Origin: Hygrocybe punicea
Lineage: Eukaryota; Basidiomycota; Agaricomycetes; Agaricales; Hygrophoraceae
NCBI GenBank assembly: GCA_963556145.1
Contig: OY744461.1
Location: 1,426,001 to 1,490,000, forward strand
Length of the DNA stretch: 64,000 nt
Direction: 5' to 3'
Shown piece after piece: positions 20,901 through 32,719 of the stretch. Under the pieces are notes generated by a model. It saw only the letters and a list, made by a program, of their open reading frames with translations. It made no database searches and had not been told where the DNA came from. A program made the position numbers and the translations under genes. Within the stretch, counting starts at the first letter, position 1. Each line of letters begins with the position of its first letter.

Positions 20901-21265
20901 AAAGTGTTCAGTAAATTTTCCATATGTAATCCAAGTAACCCATTCTTACTACACAACAATATAAATTTTATATGATATGTGTGTACAATACATACATTTA
21001 TCAATTAATTCTAGGTTTTTGAAAGGTACTGAGCAAATGTCCATGCATGTTAGGCCGGACCATTGAATGAGAAATACCATATCGGTTTGAATAGTTATAT
21101 TCACAGGAAAATGATGACGACTTTTTACGATTAAATGATACTCAGATATCCAGTCACTTTATGAAACTATTTGTGTTGTTATTTCACTTGTGAACGTATT
21201 GCAGAACATAATATTATATAAAATTGATGTTCACATGTAACTGTACAATGTAATTATAATAGATA

Positions 21266-24225
21266 TTAATCGGCTTCATTCATCCTCAGGTTGGTCAAAC
21301 GTCTTCGGGTTTCTATGACATCTTCACCATCGTCTGTCAACTGGACATAACCCACATTACGTTTGATATTAATCCTGGTCATAGTATTGAGAGCAGGATG
21401 AGGTGCCTTCGTTCGACCTATCGTCGCATTCTGGATGTACATTAGTTATTATTAATTGAATTATTAGATATGTCTGGTACCTCGGTAAACTCGCTGTTGA
21501 CCAGTGCTAATGAGCGCAGATTGAGTATCATCTTAAATTTGTCGTTCTTGACTGAAACCGCCGATACCGTCATCTGGACTTCTACAATGTCACCAATCCT
21601 GAAGCAAGTTGGACTGGCAGGTACAAAGCTGTCATCTATATCATTATCAATGGTCAAACTATTGTTGTGCTGAGCACTGTTTTGCGTGGGAAGTGTTTGA
21701 ACAAATCCACACCAAGGGTTTCCGGAGTGCGTCGTTGATCGGGAAATTACCTTGTTGTCCTTTGGGAACAAGGATTTAGCTCTTCTATAACTCTGGGTTA
21801 TTCCTGTTGGGTGGTGGGGTTGTGGTGTGAATCCTATCAAAGGTTAGCTTTGAAAGATACAACAAATACTTGACAATAATATAAGTCAGATGTATGACTT
21901 ATAGAGGATGAGTGAACAGTGAGGTCTTCCCTACTGAAGGTAAAGACTTTGAGTGACAAGAGGTATGTGAGAGTATAAGCGGATAATAACTCAAGCAAGT
22001 ATGAACAGTGTAAGATGAACAAGTGTACAACAGTCAAGTATACAAGTAGCAAGTATACAATGAGCAGAGGTACAACAGAGATGAGCGATAGATTATGGAC
22101 GATGGGCGATAGGCGATGGGCGATGGGCGAGTGTAACAGTAGATGTCAAACAAAAAGGGAGGTGTGACAAAATACTATGTACAGAATGAATGAACTGAAC
22201 AATAGGCAAGTAGGATTGATGATCAAGATATCGGACTTTATTCCGAAGCTTCAAACGCACATTGGCTACTAGTGCAGAATAAAGTACTGGGATATCTTTG
22301 GTGATGATCAATAGAACTTGAAAGAAGATGAATGTGACTGTACTACGTGACAGAACACAAAGAAAATATATCAAACAAGTAATAAGGGAGTATCAATATA
22401 ACTGCAATTGATATCCTTAAACAAATGAATGATGACTTGAACTGCAATTGGTATTTGAAGTACTACTACACAAGTAATACAAACAAACACAGAGGGGTGA
22501 ATCAGAATCTGGGAGAGGGACTGTCCTGTGACTGGGCCTGTCAGATTAGGTGACTGAGCCATCTCCAGCAGAAACTGGGCTCTATATATACCTATTCTAC
22601 AGCAGGAGTCATACTGAGTCATAGAATGGTATATGAAATGGAGAGCATAGGATATGACTCATAGGGAGTCATATAGGGAGAGGCATAGGTTTATGACTCA
22701 TAAGGAGTCATAATGATGAAAGGCATGGGGGGTTATGACTCATAAGGAGTCATAAGAAAGGAAGGCATGGGTTTGTGACTCATACAGAGTCAATTAATGA
22801 GTCACATAGGAATTATAATCAAAGGAGGGGGCATAATGAGTCAGAAATAGTCATAATTAGTCATGGGTGGTCATAATGAGTCATGGGGGGTCATGAGTAT
22901 GTCATAAGGGTCATAATTTGTCATGGATAGACCAATGAGTCACATTTGATGGGAGTGAGTCATGTTGCTGGTCCAATCTTGGGTGTGTGAATCAAAGGCA
23001 AGGGCTGTGCCAGGCTATGCTTCTAGAATCATCTTCCTGAGGCTGTGCTTCTTGATCAATTGATGCCATGCCATGTGTGTATCCTTATCAGTTAAGAAAA
23101 AGATAAGATCAGGGCTGGGCTGTATTTGATCAATTGATATGAAATGTGATGTGCTTCTTGATCAGGGAATGATGGGTGGCATGTGTTATCTCTATGATTG
23201 GAGATAAGGATGTGGCTGTGCTTCTTGTGCTTCTTTGGCCTCTGATAAGATGTTTTGGGGGCCTTATCAGTTAAGATAAGGGTATTCCTTCATTTCTTCT
23301 GCATAGATAAGGGTTTTCTTGCATGTCCCTTCTGTAGATAAGGGTTTCCTTGCATGTCCCTTGTATAGATAAGGGTTTCATGTATGTCCTATGTGCAGAT
23401 AAGGATTTCCTGTGTGTCCTATATGCAGATAAGGGTATTCCTTTCTACTCCATATGCAGATGGGGGCATTCCAGTATGAATGGTCCTTGTAATGTGATGT
23501 GTGCTGTAGGGATGGTGACTAGTGACAGCATATTACTATGTTTTGATCCGAATCCTGTTTGGATCATGACAGCACTCACCAATGCCGGCCTCCGTCTGAT
23601 GTTAACTTGAAATAAAGGACCTCATTATCCGTCCCATGGAAGTATCGAGTATTGCTCATGGATGACAGGATACCTTTGGGATCGACGTTGTGTTCGAATG
23701 GAATATGGTATGAAACATTGTCATGTCGGCGATCGGTGAAGTATCGGGTGCCAATAGATAATGCAGTGTATTCGATATAGGTGGATGACGTGAAGTCCAG
23801 CATTGCACGTTCTGGGAAAGTACGGGCCAGTTTCTGATGTAAGATGCGGAGGTTGTCAAGGTACAATTCGAACAGTGGTATGTTGAGACCTGCTATAAGG
23901 ATGCTCTGACGAAGAAATGGTGTTCGACGTTCGGGTGGTCTGGAAAATATATGTATATCAATTGTTTACGATTTATGTGATGGAACAATATACCTGCTGG
24001 TGATTGGTGGTAGGTCTTTGGCCACCAATATCGCCTGTAAGCTTAAGACAAGTTCTTCATGCTCGGTGGTATCAGTACTCGGCCATGTAAGTTTCCAGCA
24101 ATTTGGTGAGTCATTATGAACTACATTGATATTCGAAATCTGCAAATGTAAAGAAACACAGCATACATCGTAAAATTTGAACATACATTTGTAGCATTGG
24201 CGAGTTGACTGTCATCATTGTCCAT
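21266..24225 (-). CDS. Cargo gene G1, unknown function (RIGDIVEVQ family)
   Basis: Multi-exon gene. Exon 1 starts MDNDDSQLANATN at 24225; GTATGT..TTTGCAG leads to ISNINVVHNDSPNCWKL; a further intron leads to PPERRTPFLRQSILIAG, LARTFPERAMLDFTSSTYIEY and GTRYFTDRRHDNVSYHIPFE. After a 1.7-kb gap the frame continues at 21838 with GFTPQPHHP and the signature CFRIGDIVEVQMTVSAVSV, and the last exon ends LTNLRMNEAD-TAA. I believe similar RxGDIVE proteins are common in Agaricomycete proteomes as uncharacterised proteins, but I cannot name a domain. The compact beta-rich RIGDIVEVQ stretch could be a small nucleic-acid-binding fold; that is a guess. Confidence 0.55.
22610..22950. repeat. TGACTCATAAGGAGTCATA repeat array
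   Basis: Roughly a dozen TGACTC/GAGTCA words spaced 15-45 bp apart, several joined as the palindrome ATGACTCATAAGGAGTCAT. ATGACTCAT is the Gcn4/AP-1 core binding site, so the array may bind bZIP regulators; the sequence shows only the motif. Confidence 0.75.
23040..23470. repeat. AGATAAGGGTTTCCTTGCATGTCC repeat array
   Basis: Five to six adjacent units of about 38-40 bp between 23275 and 23465, preceded by looser GATAAG words from 23090. AGATAAG matches the consensus of fungal GATA-type zinc-finger regulators. A biological role is not shown. Confidence 0.7.
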
Positions 24226-24229
24226 CCGT

Positions 24230-25130
24230 GTCGATATGAGATTACTTAAATGTTCAGCTGTAAAGTAGAGTTGAATGTATGAATGCCTTCAGTGGTATAT
24301 GGACTGACATGCGCTTTTGAAATCGTAATAGGTGTCCATTTGCAAAGTGGAAGTGGGATTTATAATTCAAATGCAATTTTCGACTGTTTTATCATGAATC
24401 GTTTTCGATCGTCATCGAGATTATGGAAGTGCATCATGTTCATCCTCCATGAACTTGTGATGTCTGTATGGTGTTTGCATTCTTGTGTTGCAGATCTTCT
24501 CAATAGATTCTTATTGTTTTTCTCCATTTTATAGGACAGGATATACATCGACAGCTATCGTAATGCTTGACCTCCTTATTGTACAGCATTAAAAGGAAAC
24601 CCCTATCCATTCAGAATGATTTGTTTCCGATGCAACTGTCAGTATAGTTGATCCGATGTTTGTATTTGTTTGGAAATGAGTATATATGTCACATAAATTT
24701 CTATTTCCGATTTGGCTGTGTTATGATCTTATGATCAGTTCCATGTGGTGACAGCTGTTTTACATTCCAAAATCCTAATTAGACTTAGTGTTTGATTATT
24801 CTCCATACCAGTAATCCATATCCATGTTGTTGGATGATGCTGAGTGTAACAGCTGGTCAATCATGGGTTCTACATCATGGGGAATGTCCCTGATTTTTTT
24901 TTCATTTTTATGGCGCTATGATCCGAATAGTTCTCCTTCAAACCATCAACAGATGTAGTTTTCATACCTGCCGGTGTGATCTCCATAAACGAGTTCTTTA
25001 TTGTATTCGATCTGTCTCAGTGTACTTAAATAGCGATGAGAGCGCAATGGTATCGTCCACATCCGACCCTTCATTCATCTACGATATCTCGCACAGATTC
25101 ATTCCTCGCCCTAAAGCTCTTATCTTTGCA
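24230..25130. promoter_or_regulatory. Intergenic region between divergent genes G1 and G2
   Basis: About 0.9 kb between the starts of G1 (minus) and G2 (plus). A frame-less AT-rich sequence with no repeat structure; it should hold both promoters, but no specific site stands out. Confidence 0.35.
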
Positions 25131-27151
25131 ATGGCTCCTAAGAAGTCTGTGAATGTGAAGACTCAGTCCAAAGCTCGATCAAGCGCCGTTTCGTATGTAT
25201 ATTTATTTTCATGTATTGCTGCTCGTTCTGAATAAAGGTCATACTGTTGTTTCTAGGAAGGGTAAGAAGGTCACCACCACCAAGCCTGTCGATGATGAAG
25301 TGTACATGTTTATTCCAATATTCTGATTCATCCACCATGACTAGACCACCCAGTAGTATTGCCAACTCCAAAGACGAAGACGTTATTAGTGTTCATAGCG
25401 TCGCTAGCATTGCCAAACCCATCTCGTCTATGAGGTGTGTTTCATGAATTGTATTTTCAGATACTAGTGATTTACTTCAGTAATATAGGCGGTCCAGGAA
25501 GACCACCAATAGAGCAAGGTTTGCAAGTTCAATTTATACTGTTCATGCAAACTAATATTCTTTATATTCAGCAGTAAAAGGCGGCATGCTTCAGAGGAAG
25601 ATGAAGACAGGTCAGTAGCTCTAAATAATGTCTTTTATATTTGTGTATTCTTTAATCGCTTTACATAGTAAATTCTCTTCTCCATCGAAGAAGACAAAGT
25701 CAAACCAGCATCAATTACATGATGAGGATGACGACAGCGACGAAACATTCATGTGAGTTGGAAATTGAATAATTGGTCATATGTTAGACATGTTGTAGGC
25801 CTATCGCAAAACTCGAATTCGGTTCTAAGAAATCAAATGCAGATAATGGTCTTCGGTATGATACTTCATATGATTCTTGTCCTTCATATATTAATAAATG
25901 ATCAGCAACTCTGATACATCCATCAAAACCATGAAGGCGATTTCCTCCAAAGTCACAAAGACTACCCGTCTTCATGATATCAGTGACGACAATGTTTCCA
26001 GTAGCGATGATGGAGCTGTGACATATGCACAAAACCAAATCACCAGGTACATTACATCTGTCTATTATTTTTTTAATTGATGTCCTTGCTTAGCATACAC
26101 TCTCCAAACACGGATGAGTCCGACATTGGTACAAGAGACCCTCAGTTGGTCGATACATATAAGGACTGTGTCAACATTAAGTAACTATTCGGTTTTATCT
26201 TCTTAAGCAATGCTTAATATTGAATAGGGCCGCGGCCATGGTATCTTGGTCTAGTGCTATAGGGAATGGCAATCCTCAGTACAGTGATGTTATCAGCAAC
26301 ATTCGCAAGGTCAACCAAAAGTAAGCTGTCAGCTAGGACTTTATGGTTAAAGACAATTCACATCGCATAACAGTTTGCTGTTCTCTGCAGTGACCTTTGT
26401 TCGATCTGGCAAGTACTCGAATCTTTCTCGTGACGATCCCGCCAATATCTCTACTGGAGCATTTGGGTGTAGTTTCTTCCACTCCGTTGCTGGTGCCATC
26501 CCAACGATCTTCACTTCTGTCATTCTAGTCGATTCATGCTTCCTTGATGAGCCAAAAGTTGGTGGGAACACGAAACCGATCAAAGTCATCCAAGGGGCTT
26601 TACTCTCAGGAGAATGGGAGCGGTATGTTGGCGCCATTGGAATGGTCACTGGTGAGGCGGAATTTCGTGCACAACTATATAAGGACTTTCTGTCCTTCTC
26701 GACGACAGCAGCAAGTGGGATGGATGCATCTCCTAGCAGTGAGTATACATTCAATGCTCTGTTATCAATCCTTACTCATATTCAATAGAAGCTTCCTCTT
26801 CGAAATTTGTGCAGTCTAGTCCTTTTACTCGACGTCCCGCTCCATCTTACCAAAAGACTGCGCTGTCATTCCATGACATTGGTTAGTTTTATTCTCTCTC
26901 ACACAATGTCCTTGGTTTCGTTTTTGATGCCTGTATTCATAGTCCCAATCTATGATGCCCGGAAAGTTAAAACGGACTTTACCGACACCCTCAAAATACT
27001 TCAGAAACTCCCCCACTTTCCAGGCGATGTTCCTGCAGAATCGTGCGTTGTGGTCGGCCACACGATCAATACCTTCAAACGCTCTGATGATTTGTTGAAG
27101 AGTATTTCCCTAAATGTGCAGTGGGTGATGGTATTGGGCGTCTCTCATTAA
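25131..27151 (+). CDS. Cargo gene G2, unknown function, about 13 exons
   Basis: Start MAPKKSVNVKTQSKARSSAV at 25131. A chain of short exons with consensus GT..AG introns encodes a Lys/Ser/Asp-rich, probably disordered and nuclear N-terminal half (KGKKVTTTKPVDDE, RSRKTTNRA, SKRRHASEEDED, KFSSPSKKTKSN). A folded part follows (FSAVTFVRSGKYSNLSRDD, GAFGCSFFHSVAGAIPTIF, KVIQGALLSGEWERYVGAIG), and the C-terminal domain has VPIYDARKVKTDFTDTLKIL, LPHFPGDVPAESCVVVGHT and a closing VQWVMVLG before TAA at 27149. All junctions I checked keep the frame. I do not recognise a named domain. The Gly/Val-rich GHTINTF..WVMVLG end resembles a family repeated in mushroom genomes. Confidence 0.65.
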
Positions 27152-27326
27152 CTTGTCGTCTTTCTCGTCATGAAACTAGTGTGCCATGCAGCGTGGCCTA
27201 TTGCCAATTCTCTTTATGTTGCCTTGAATTTGTAATGTACCTATCATTGAAATCAAAGCGTTTCGTGCCTCTCAGACATGAGATCCGATTTGTGACATTT
27301 AAAGTTGACTAATGTACAAGTGAAGT

Positions 27327-29145
27327 TCAAAAATATGAGTATGCATTTGTAATGTCTACAAGCCATTTATAAAATACCGCCGAAAATGTGTCCGCAAAAG
27401 ATCCGATTGGTGCCCGAGCGGATTTCGCGCCTTGCTTCATGTTGGACCACAAGCTGCAGGTGTGATACCGTTCGATCTCGTTCACGAAGTAATTGACATT
27501 GTTGGTGTTTGAATCAACAATGAGCGAAATGTCCATGCGACAGAATACACTCATTGAAGGTTTCCCACCAATCAACGTCGACTCTATGGCATACAGCCCC
27601 TTGTAGGTGTCTCGTACGAAGCCGAAGAATTGCTGTCTTGCTTGATCTCGAATTGCAATGGAGCCGTGATCCGGATTGCAAACATCGGTCTTCATGAGCA
27701 TTCCCTGTGCTTGGAACGATCTTGGAAAATGCCAAAAACTCGTGAACATGTAATGCGAGACGGAGGGCATCTGCCTACCTCAATTCCTCTAACGTATAGA
27801 AGGTCGTCACAATATCCCACCTCCATGATTTGCTCTCTTTGTTGTAATGCGTATGGACCGTGTAAATGTCCCTTCCACCTAACAAAAACACTCGCCATTC
27901 TCCGATCTTGGCCAGCGGCTCAACATAGGTTTGACCGAACCAACGTGAACCGGGGACCTTACAGTTCAGGCGCATATAGTCCCAATTCCGCCTTGGATCG
28001 CCCGGGAACAACACATGGTGACCGGTGTCACTATGCGTTCGCTTCAAAACAATGTTCGGTGGAAACGGTTCACCGTCCTTCAGCAGCCTTGATTGTGGTC
28101 GCATCGTGTGCGTCCTTGACAATGCGACATGGAGCAAGTTTTGCATCTGCGTCCATTTCGAATGCACGGTGTTCATTTGTTTCGGTGGTGGCCACACCTG
28201 AATCGTTCGACACAGCTGGTCAATTCCGGCCAAGAATGTCGACACGTTTTCAACCGTTATACCATATTGATTACCACTATAGATGACATTTGAATTAACC
28301 GAATTAAAAAGAAAGGAAACTCGGCAAAAATGTTTGACACGCTTACATATAGGACATTCCCATGTCCACACCACCAAATACGCAATCGGTGGATTTGAAC
28401 TTATTCCATGTTATGTTCGACCCCGGTGAGTTGAGCATGGCATGAGCGAACTCCGGCCAAAACATGTATTCAACATTGAAGCGGCGTATTGCACTGTTGG
28501 GCTCGTCACACCGCCAGTGGTGCATTCGCATAGCAACATAAACCTGGAATTGGAAAGTATTCTTTAGCGATAATTCTCCATACATTTTTAAAATATACAC
28601 ACCCATTCCTGCATGCAAACGAAATATCGCGTCTTGTGCACCTTGAGATTGTGAATATAACCATCGAGGTGCGAGACGGTTTCGTACTCGTCTTGTGAAA
28701 TCGTAACGTTGACGAATGCAAGATCATTGGTTGCAGCGGCTTTGCTTGTAATACGGGTGGTGGGATCAAGAACAAAGATTATGTGGAAAACGGGATCGGT
28801 CCTGACGGACTGTGTAATCGTGCTCATGGCTGCATCCTCCATCTCTACATCGGAAGTGGGATCTGGTGTATTGGACGCCGTCGATGGCAACAACGCAAGT
28901 TCCTCTTCAGTAGCATTTCGAACACCTATGGAATTTTCTGCGCCCTTCCGTCCAATACAGCTGGATAGAGGACAGGTACCGGATGCGATGCAATTTGGAT
29001 GCTTGCTTGTGGATCCACAATGGCGCTGACAGGAACTTCCTTCCTTTTTCCAAAGGAGAGTTTGCGTCTGGATCGAGAGGCAGTTTCGTCCTGGACAGAT
29101 GTGGCAGCACACTTCGTAGCCAACTTCCTTGCGAGATTTGGGCAT
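27327..29145 (-). CDS. Cargo gene G3, ATP-grasp-like protein
   Basis: Minus-strand gene with at least four exons; intron junctions near 28605, 28345 and 27775-27733 keep the frame. The central part reads VLKRTHSDTGHHV, then PGSRWFGQTYVEPLAKIGEWRVFLLGG, then ESTLIGGKPSMSVFCRMDISLI and NYFVNEIERYHTCSLW. This order (nucleotide-binding Lys, then the QxYVxxL/GEWR acidic strand, then Asp and Asn-Glu metal ligands) fits an ATP-grasp ligase fold, though I assign it from motif order alone. The first exon (28640-29145) is open in the annotated frame, but another frame there (SRSRRKLSFGKRKE) looks as protein-like, so a frameshift is possible. It converges on G2 with only about 175 bp between the stop codons. 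Confidence 0.5.
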
Positions 29146-29419
29146 ATTGAAGGTCTAACAGATCAGATTATGTTAGTTTGTAAATTCAACGGGGTTCAGA
29201 ATGGTACTGTGATATACCGGTATGTGTTCTATAACTCGGGATGTGTTGTGAGATGGTGAGTGTGAAGGAGAAGAAGAGTTAATCAAGTTTGGATAATCGT
29301 TTTGACTATCAATGATATCAGATTCGTGTCAGGTGACAACGGCAACAATGATGCTCCCCCGGTTGGATCGGCAAGGGGTTGGTTGTGCACCCATATTTGT
29401 CTTTAGAATGAATAACAAT

Positions 29420-30010
29420 GTAACGACCTGCCGAACACGTGTCGAACAGGCCGAACACTGTTCGGCAAGTGTTCAGTTAGTCATATGCATCTTGATGCGT
29501 TAATCAATGTCCGTATGGCTTGTCGAACACTTGTCGAACAGTGTTCGGCCTGTTCGACAAGTGTTTGACAAGCCGTAGCTACGTTAATATATATTACACT
29601 TAATTTATTGACGTAGCAATGACTTGTCGAACACTTGTTGAACAGTGTTCGGCCTGTTCGACAAGTGTTCGACAAGTCATTGCTACGTTAATCTATATTC
29701 CACTTGATTTATTAACAAAGCAATGACTTGTCGAACACTTGTCGAACAGTGTTCGGCCTGTTCGACAAGTGTTCGACAAGCCGTAGCTACGTTAATATAT
29801 ATTACACTTAATTTATTGACGTAGCAATGACTTGTCGAACACTTGTCGAACAGTGTTCGGCCTGTTCGACAAGTGTTCGACAAGTCATTGCTACGTTAAT
29901 ATATATTCCACTTGATTTATTGATGTAGCATTGACTTGTCGAACACTTTTCGAACACTGTTCGGCCTGTTCGACGAGTGTTCGACAAGCGTTCGATAATC
30001 CATTGTCTAT
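29420..30010. repeat. Tandem array B: perfect long palindromes of TTGTCGAACA
   Basis: Five units of about 101 bp. Each core is a palindrome with 22-bp arms (CTTGTCGAACACTTGTCGAACA and its complement) around a 10-nt GTGTTCGGCC loop. In alternate units the pairing extends through GCAATGA / TCATTGC and ACGTA, giving arms of about 34 bp. Spacers are CGTTAATATATATTCCACTTGATTTATTGA variants. It faces array A across genes G1-G3. Confidence 0.9.
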
Positions 30011-30349
30011 GTTAATGACCATACCATTATGTATATTAACATCAAGCATGTTCGATCTCTTCGACGTGTCACAAGTTAACAATATATATTTGTATAGCTA
30101 CATGACAAATAGCGCTTATCGACATTTTAAGGATGTATTACGGCACAACTTCAGAATCTGTTTGGTTGTATGTTATTTGTACACCGCGTGTCCGATCAAT
30201 GTATACAATGCCGAACATGTGTCGTTGACAGGTCATCTGACTTGGCCAGTTGCTTCATAGGCTAGGGCATCGACCCTGACATCCAACGTTTTCCGTTCCC
30301 CTCGTTTTTTCCCTCAGACGCCCACCACAAAGATTCTACTACAGCTACC

Positions 30350-32264
30350 ATGTCCTTGCCAGTCGTCAAAACTTCGACTCCCGCCGTCAATCCCGCGGCT
30401 TTCAAATACTGGCCTGATGCGCCACCCAAAAAGCTGCAGGAGCTGCATCGCATCTTCCAAATCCAGTACATGGTCCCGCCGAAGATTCCGGCACCCAACA
30501 AGGAATCCGGCACCGTTCCCGTCTTCTCTCGTAATCTCTATGTACTGAAGACCCACCCTCACGATGCCACCGCCCGAGGCGAGTTATGGCGGGAAATGCC
30601 CGAACGATACGAGGAACCGCTGCGTCGATTGATTTATCAAATGGATATGTACATCTACGTGACAGCAGCCGTCGCATACAACAAGGCACCCCACTACTCG
30701 CCGGACTACGTCAAAAACGATAAGGAAGGGACCGATTTACTTCGGGATTACCTCAAGTATACCGACACCGTCATGGACGAAATTTGGGCAGAGGTTTTGG
30801 TCGCAAAACGGGCCAACGAGGTTGCCCGTGACTGGCGAAGCAAGATTTTCGACGATTGGCTCCTCAAAGAGTTTTATGTCGGCAAGCATTCTCCATCGGC
30901 ATTGATTCAACATGGCGCTGTTAGCACCGAGACCATGCCAGAGGACCTCGGTGAGTATATATACGCATTGGCAGACAAATGGATTATGACATCTGGCATC
31001 ATAGATTGGGCGAAATACGACGAATCTGTGCCAGCATGGCACAGCGGAACCTCTGCAAATTGGTCGTTCGGTGGGCTTCCGGACGCCACAAAGCTCGAAA
31101 TCATCGGTCATGTTATTGCTTGGTGTAAAGGACATAGTGTCCTCGTCAATGCCAATGTGGCGGAGGATGATGAAGGTATGATCTATAATTACATGTGTGA
31201 ATGTGCTAATAATATAATACATTTGCAGAAGAGCCGGTTCCCCAGGGCAAGGGCAAGGGCAAAGCCAAGTCAAAATCGGTCAAAAAACAGAAGACATCCT
31301 CCGCTGGTTTGTACAAATTTTTAACCATAGCAGTGTATAGATGTACTGAATATTCAGGTGGCGCAGACAATTCGTCCGAGAAGGACAAAAAGAAGCCCAA
31401 GCCCAAGCCCAAGCCCAGTAAGTACTTTCATTGTCTGTGATCATCACACACGGTAACTCCTCATCATCACAGAACGCACCGTGAAGTCCAAACCCGATGA
31501 CGACGCTGACGGTGAGTTATTAAATTCTAAATATCAAGCTTATAACGCATATTGTTCATTCATGCATAGACGATATCAAGATGGAGGAGGACGTAGCCCC
31601 GGTAAAGAAGAAACGATCAAAGGCTCAAATGCGTACGTTACTCACTTTGCTCTGAATAATGCACTGACATCTCGCAGTCGCTGTCGAAATTGCGCTGTCG
31701 CGCGGATCCAAGAAATCGGAATCCGAAAAATTGACAGTGGAAGTTAAACCACCCGTCTCCTCCGAGTCGGATGATGTGCCACTGGAATCCGCAAAGTTGG
31801 GCTTGTTAGGACCAGAATGGGAGGGGTTGTTGCATTCTGATGACGATGTAATCATGCACGACAACGATGGACCTCCCAAACCCATACAGGACTCTCTCAG
31901 CGGCGATCACGAGGACGGCGAGACAGCAAAGAGGAGGAAGTTGGATCTGGCATCGGAGCAAGCCGGTATTATCGCAGAAAGGCTCCAGCCAGCGAAGCCT
32001 CCGAAGAAGTCTCCAACTCCGGGTATGCACATCACACTCTATATAGATTTCACATCTGATCTTATCAATATCCTAGGATTCCGTCCCAATACGCGTGCAT
32101 CGTCACGCCATCAGTCGTCGACCCCGGCGGAGCCAGGCGGTTTATCAATGGATGTAGATTGGAGCAATATTGTTCCTCACGATATCCTAGTCTCGATTAC
32201 GCCGAGCCAAACAAGGCCTTCATCTCCCAAGGCGTCAACATCTAAACTGGACCCTGGCCCTTAG
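30350..32264 (+). CDS. Cargo gene G4, unknown function, 7 exons
   Basis: Exons: 30350-31175, 31229-31306, 31358-31417, 31473-31511, 31570-31632, 31678-32022, 32077-32264; every junction is GT..AG and keeps the frame, ending PKASTSKLDPGP-TAG. The first exon encodes a folded, helical, Trp/Tyr-rich domain of about 270 residues (FKYWPDAPPKKLQELHRIF, EPLRRLIYQMDMYIYVTAA, IFDDWLLKEFYVGKH, WSFGGLPDATKLEIIGHVI). The later short exons encode Lys/Pro-rich basic repeats (GKGKGKAKSKSVKKQK, KKPKPKPKP) and acidic disordered stretches, suggesting a chromatin- or nucleic-acid-associated protein. No named domain recognised. It looks fully intact. Confidence 0.7.
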
Positions 32265-32715
32265 TTTCGGTTGCTGTAAGTCCTCTTTTTGTGGAGTATT
32301 AATTATATTTGACTAAAGACACTTTTATCTCAGTCGTTGATTTCTGGTAATCTGTTGGTAATCTGTGCCCTCAACGTCCTCCTCTACCGCCATTCTTTAC
32401 ATTTGTACAATATCTGTACATTTCTTTTTTTGCTCTATTGAAAATGGCTTGTGTTACTTTCCTATGACCATAACAATTGAGTAAGATAATAAGTATACAC
32501 AGATATCACATAAGACATCGATCTTGGTGACTGAAAACCTGTTTGCCTAAATTAAGTGTATTAATTTCAGTTCACGTTTGTCAGTACAGCCACCACAGGT
32601 AACATGAGAAGGTAACATGAGAAGGACAACCTTGGATTACTATGACTCGAGTTAATGAACATTCAAATTGAATATATGTAATAAACCAGAACTGCCAACT
32701 TTATGGACCAATTAA
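32265..32715. other. G4 3' flank, no gene
   Basis: AT-rich sequence with the short tandem duplication GGTAACATGAGAA (near 32600-32620); nothing else recognised. Confidence 0.35.
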
Positions 32716-32719
32716 ATGG

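Larger units (their letters stand above)
21842..23560. other. Probable nested insertion in an intron of G1
   Basis: The gap between the G1 exons is 1.7 kb whereas the other introns are 45-60 nt. A normal donor (GTGAGTGCTGTCATGATCC, just below 23575) and acceptor (ending TTTGATAG, about 21843) flank it. The inside holds the two motif arrays listed separately and no gene I can support. No terminal repeats were found, so the border positions are approximate. Confidence 0.5.

Noticed and set aside
29420..30010. CRISPR array (regular palindromic repeats)
   Set aside because: The genome is eukaryotic, spacers are nearly identical between units and no cas genes exist; it is a tandem satellite.
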